A stretch of DNA of 6,697 nt from Bacillota bacterium (lineage in GTDB: Bacteria > Bacillota > Clostridia > Acetivibrionales > DSM-1351), in contig JAEZUC010000112.1 in assembly GCA_023443515.1 (NCBI GenBank), forward strand, positions 1 to 6,697, given 5' to 3'. How positions within the stretch are numbered: position 1 is the first letter of the stretch; each line of letters begins with the position of its first letter. Shown in pieces: positions 4,874 to 6,697 of this stretch. The translations under genes were made by a program, and so were the position numbers. Below the pieces are notes generated by a model. That model had not been told where the DNA came from and did not search any database. It worked only from the letters and a program-made list of their open reading frames with translations.

Positions 4874-5316
4874 ATGCGTTCACCCAACAATCTTTTTTTT
4901 AATTCAGGAACATATTGACGAGAAATGATAACCTCTTCACCATTGAACATGGTTGCACAAAACCGACCATTTAAAATAGGGCGTACATTATCAATTTTCA
5001 TCAGGTTAATGACAAAGGATTTTGAACATCTAAAAAACCGTTTATCCTCATATTGCGCTGCAAATTCGTACAGTTTGCACTTTATTTCGTAAACCTTTTT
5101 TTCTGTGTAGGCATAGGTTTTATTATCAACTGCTTCCACAAATAAAATATCCTGCAAAGGGAGCTGGGTTACTCTTTCATCTATATATCCCGCAAGTGTG
5201 ACCTCGGTGGATTCAATAAAGCGGATAATACTTTCTATATTGTCATTTACTTCATAGCATTGGATAATTGTCTGTTCTGCAGAATCATAACTTATTTTTT
5301 CAACTGAAACTTTCAT
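4870..5316 (-). CDS. LytTR family DNA-binding regulator without receiver domain
   Basis: The protein has 148 residues. The C-terminal two thirds (about 47-146) is a LytTR DNA-binding domain: LPLQDILFVEAVDNKTYAYT at its start, FFRCSKSFVINLMKID (94-109) and ISRQYVPELKKRLLG (131-145) at its end. The N-terminal ~45 residues are too short for a response-regulator receiver and show no phosphorylation site pattern, so control must come from elsewhere, most likely the DUF3021 membrane protein encoded with a four-base overlap. LytTR proteins bind short direct or inverted sites and usually activate transcription. The unit has its own extended -10 promoter, with a dyad at the start site that contains a LytTR-like sequence, so self-regulation is plausible. 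The ATG at 5316 has an AGAGGGTG ribosome site. Its targets are unknown; the neighbouring exporter operon is a candidate. Confidence 0.9.
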   Translation of the reverse strand: MKVSVEKISYDSAEQTIIQCYEVNDNIESIIRFIESTEVTLAGYIDERVTQLPLQDILFVEAVDNKTYAYTEKKVYEIKCKLYEFAAQYEDKRFFRCSKSFVINLMKIDNVRPILNGRFCATMFNGEEVIISRQYVPELKKRLLGERI

Positions 5317-5341
5317 TAGACACCCTCTAATTAGCTTTATA

Positions 5342-5375
5342 AGGAGATTACCAGTTAATAACCTAATAATCTCCT
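5342..5375. promoter_or_regulatory. Large dyad at the transcription start of the LytTR unit
   Basis: AGGAGATTA (5342-5350) and TAATCTCCT (5367-5375) form a perfect 9-base inverted repeat around 16 bases. It begins at about +1 of the LytTR transcript. Inside it CCAGTTAAT (5351-5359) matches the published LytTR site pattern [TA][AC][CA]GTTN[AG][TG] at eight of nine positions. No T-run follows on the - strand, so a terminator is unlikely. It could be an operator, or an RNA hairpin at the 5' end of the message. Confidence 0.6.
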
Positions 5376-5380
5376 ACGTA

Positions 5381-5389
5381 ATTATAGCA
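5381..5389 (-). promoter_or_regulatory. Extended -10 promoter of the LytTR-DUF3021 unit
   Basis: On the - strand TGCTATAAT combines a TGn extension with a perfect -10 TATAAT (5386-5381). At 17 bases upstream only a weak TATGTA (5409-5404) is seen in the -35 position, as is usual for extended -10 promoters. The expected start is near 5374. Confidence 0.72.
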
Positions 5390-5419
5390 TAATTTTTGGG
5401 AGTTACATAAAGTCTAAGT

Positions 5420-6622
5420 CTAATATTCTGTTTTTAAATGTAGCTCCTTTTTATCCTTGAGAGTATGGTCGAAAAAGTCCAGTACAATTTTATTCATTGT
5501 CTCAATACAATAACGGCTGTCTGCCGTGCCAGTACCCAGCATATGAGCCAATGCAGGAGAAAAGAGAGGAAGGTCGGTAAAATTCAGATGACCTGAGCCA
5601 CGTATAACTACATCATAAGACTTTTTTGCATGAGCGCTTGCGGAAAGGTTATTATATGCTGTTCCCAGCTGTTTTGCATCCTTATAGTGACTATCATTAT
5701 ATAAGTTTAACAAGGCAACAGGATAGGCCTCGGTGTTCAAAACAGCATGTCCGTTCTTAAAATCAGTTTCTTCTCCTATCATAGTTCCGTCGATTACGGC
5801 TACTGCATTCACATCAGAAAGTTCCCGTCCCAATTGTGCTGCAGCAGCACCGCCAAGAGAATGACCCATAAGTCCAATTTTTTCTTTATTGATAATAGTG
5901 TATACAGCCTCAGGTATCTCTGTATTTTTATTGTTCATGATTTTATCCAATACGAAGTTTATGTCGGCTGTACGCAGGTTCAGCCATTCATGTGTCTTGT
6001 CATAGCTGGTTTTCTCGTCATACTTGTTATTTGTAATATTAACAGCGTCATTTAGAAATTCTGTATTAACCAATGTGGTACTACCATCGGTGTGCTTTGC
6101 AAAAAATGAATGGTAGCTGTGATCTATGCTACATACCACATATCCATTGCTGGTAAGGTTTTCAAATGTGGAAAGATTGCTGCCACGATAGCCGAATGAA
6201 CCATGGGAAAATATAGTAAGTGGAAATGTGTTAGAACCTTCCTTAACAGTGGGATACCAAAACTGAACCGTAAGTTTTCTATTTTCACCTGTCTTCGAGA
6301 AGGGATCAATACGTGAGGTATCTACAAAGGTAACGCTTGTAGTATTTATAGTATAGTTGCCCGTAGCTTTGACAGGGTTGAACTGTGGAAACAATATTCC
6401 GGGAAGTATGCAGATTGTAAGCAAGATGCACCCGCTTATACAGGAGAGCACAGCAGGAAGGGTTTTGTGTTGTTTTTGTGTCTTGGGCTTTCTTATGAAA
6501 TATATAACACTGAAAATGGAGAGAATGGCAAGAAGGAGGAATAATCCTATCCAGCGGAAGCCCCACCAATAAACACCTGTTGCTAATAACAATGAGAAAA
6601 TGGCAAAAGCTGCAAGTCGCAT
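5420..6622 (-). CDS. Membrane-anchored alpha/beta hydrolase, PAF-acetylhydrolase-like
   Basis: The protein has 400 residues. Three hydrophobic helices at the N-terminus (about 3-20, 24-43 and 56-79) anchor it in the membrane, with the catalytic domain (about 90-395) probably outside. Opening strands VTFVDTSRIDPF and LTVQFWYPT, then FSHGSFG (138-144) for the oxyanion region, the nucleophile elbow GHSLGG with Ser255, VAVIDG with likely acid Asp278, and GSGHLNFTDLP with likely catalytic His345, follow the order of plasma PAF-acetylhydrolase-like lipases and esterases (PF03403-type). It should hydrolyse an ester, perhaps of a short-chain lipid; the true substrate is unknown. The start is ATG at 6622; the upstream AAAGG lies about 12 bases away and is a weak ribosome site. 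No terminator is obvious before the LytTR promoter, so some read-through is possible. The catalytic assignments come from motif context, not alignment. Confidence 0.85.
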   Translation of the reverse strand: MRLAAFAIFSLLLATGVYWWGFRWIGLFLLLAILSIFSVIYFIRKPKTQKQHKTLPAVLSCISGCILLTICILPGILFPQFNPVKATGNYTINTTSVTFVDTSRIDPFSKTGENRKLTVQFWYPTVKEGSNTFPLTIFSHGSFGYRGSNLSTFENLTSNGYVVCSIDHSYHSFFAKHTDGSTTLVNTEFLNDAVNITNNKYDEKTSYDKTHEWLNLRTADINFVLDKIMNNKNTEIPEAVYTIINKEKIGLMGHSLGGAAAAQLGRELSDVNAVAVIDGTMIGEETDFKNGHAVLNTEAYPVALLNLYNDSHYKDAKQLGTAYNNLSASAHAKKSYDVVIRGSGHLNFTDLPLFSPALAHMLGTGTADSRYCIETMNKIVLDFFDHTLKDKKELHLKTEY

Positions 6623-6697
6623 TATGTTTTTTACCTTTAATTGGCAGTTTTTAGTTACAAGTCTAAAAATAAGAAATCCTATTTGTGCACTAAGTGC

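Noticed and set aside
5747..6572. Frames of 61-102 codons opposite or out of frame with the hydrolase gene
   Set aside because: They lie wholly inside the hydrolase reading frame, which has a full set of family motifs, and show no independent support.
6687..6697. Small palindrome GCACT-A-AGTGC at the window edge
   Set aside because: Five-base arms are too short to call an operator or element end, and the flank beyond the window is not available.
1..6697. Search for CRISPR arrays, tRNA or rRNA genes, insertion sequences and attachment sites
   Set aside because: No regularly spaced repeats, cloverleaf-like sequence, transposase frame or paired terminal repeats were seen on reading both strands.

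Overview
The window looks like chromosomal or integrated DNA of a low-GC Gram-positive bacterium, most likely a member of the Clostridia. Evidence: AT-rich spacers, strong AGGAGG-type ribosome sites, sigma-A type promoters, T-tailed hairpin terminators, and families typical of Bacillota (PadR, DUF1048, LytTR/DUF3021, Big_2, Cys-rich KTR). The genus cannot be fixed from the sequence; a Ruminiclostridium-like host is only a guess. No rRNA, tRNA, CRISPR array or complete insertion sequence is visible.

Layout. Positions 1-1405 are read on the + strand. First comes a small secreted protein made of two nearly identical ~80-residue repeats, with its own promoter and terminator. After about 300 bases without a convincing gene there is an orphan Big_2 (bacterial Ig-like) domain with no intact start, probably a gene remnant, ending at a strong terminator. 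Everything from 1438 to the end is read on the - strand, and the two halves meet at facing terminators (1358-1405 and 1438-1480).

The - strand holds three units, listed in transcription order from the right. (1) A membrane-anchored alpha/beta hydrolase with Ser-Asp-His residues like the PAF-acetylhydrolase family (5420-6622). (2) A two-gene regulatory unit, a LytTR DNA-binding protein plus a four-helix DUF3021 membrane protein, with an extended -10 promoter, a large dyad at its start site and a terminator. (3) A six-gene operon: PadR repressor, two DUF1048 proteins, a DrrA-like ABC ATPase, a DrrB-like ABC-2 permease and a 62-residue Cys-rich KTR zinc-ribbon protein. Its promoter (TTGACA-N17-TACTAT) is overlaid by two matching TACT-N7-AGTA dyads, the likely PadR operators.

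How it may work together (inference): PadR represses the export operon until an inducer, perhaps a lipophilic drug or peptide, releases it; the DrrAB-like pair then exports the compound. LytTR/DUF3021 resembles regulator plus membrane-antagonist pairs and could sense the envelope. The KTR gene is of a kind often carried on conjugative transposons, so the export operon may have arrived by transfer. The most informative points are the paired PadR operators, the LytTR start-site dyad, the duplicated secreted protein and the DUF1048/KTR partners of unknown function.
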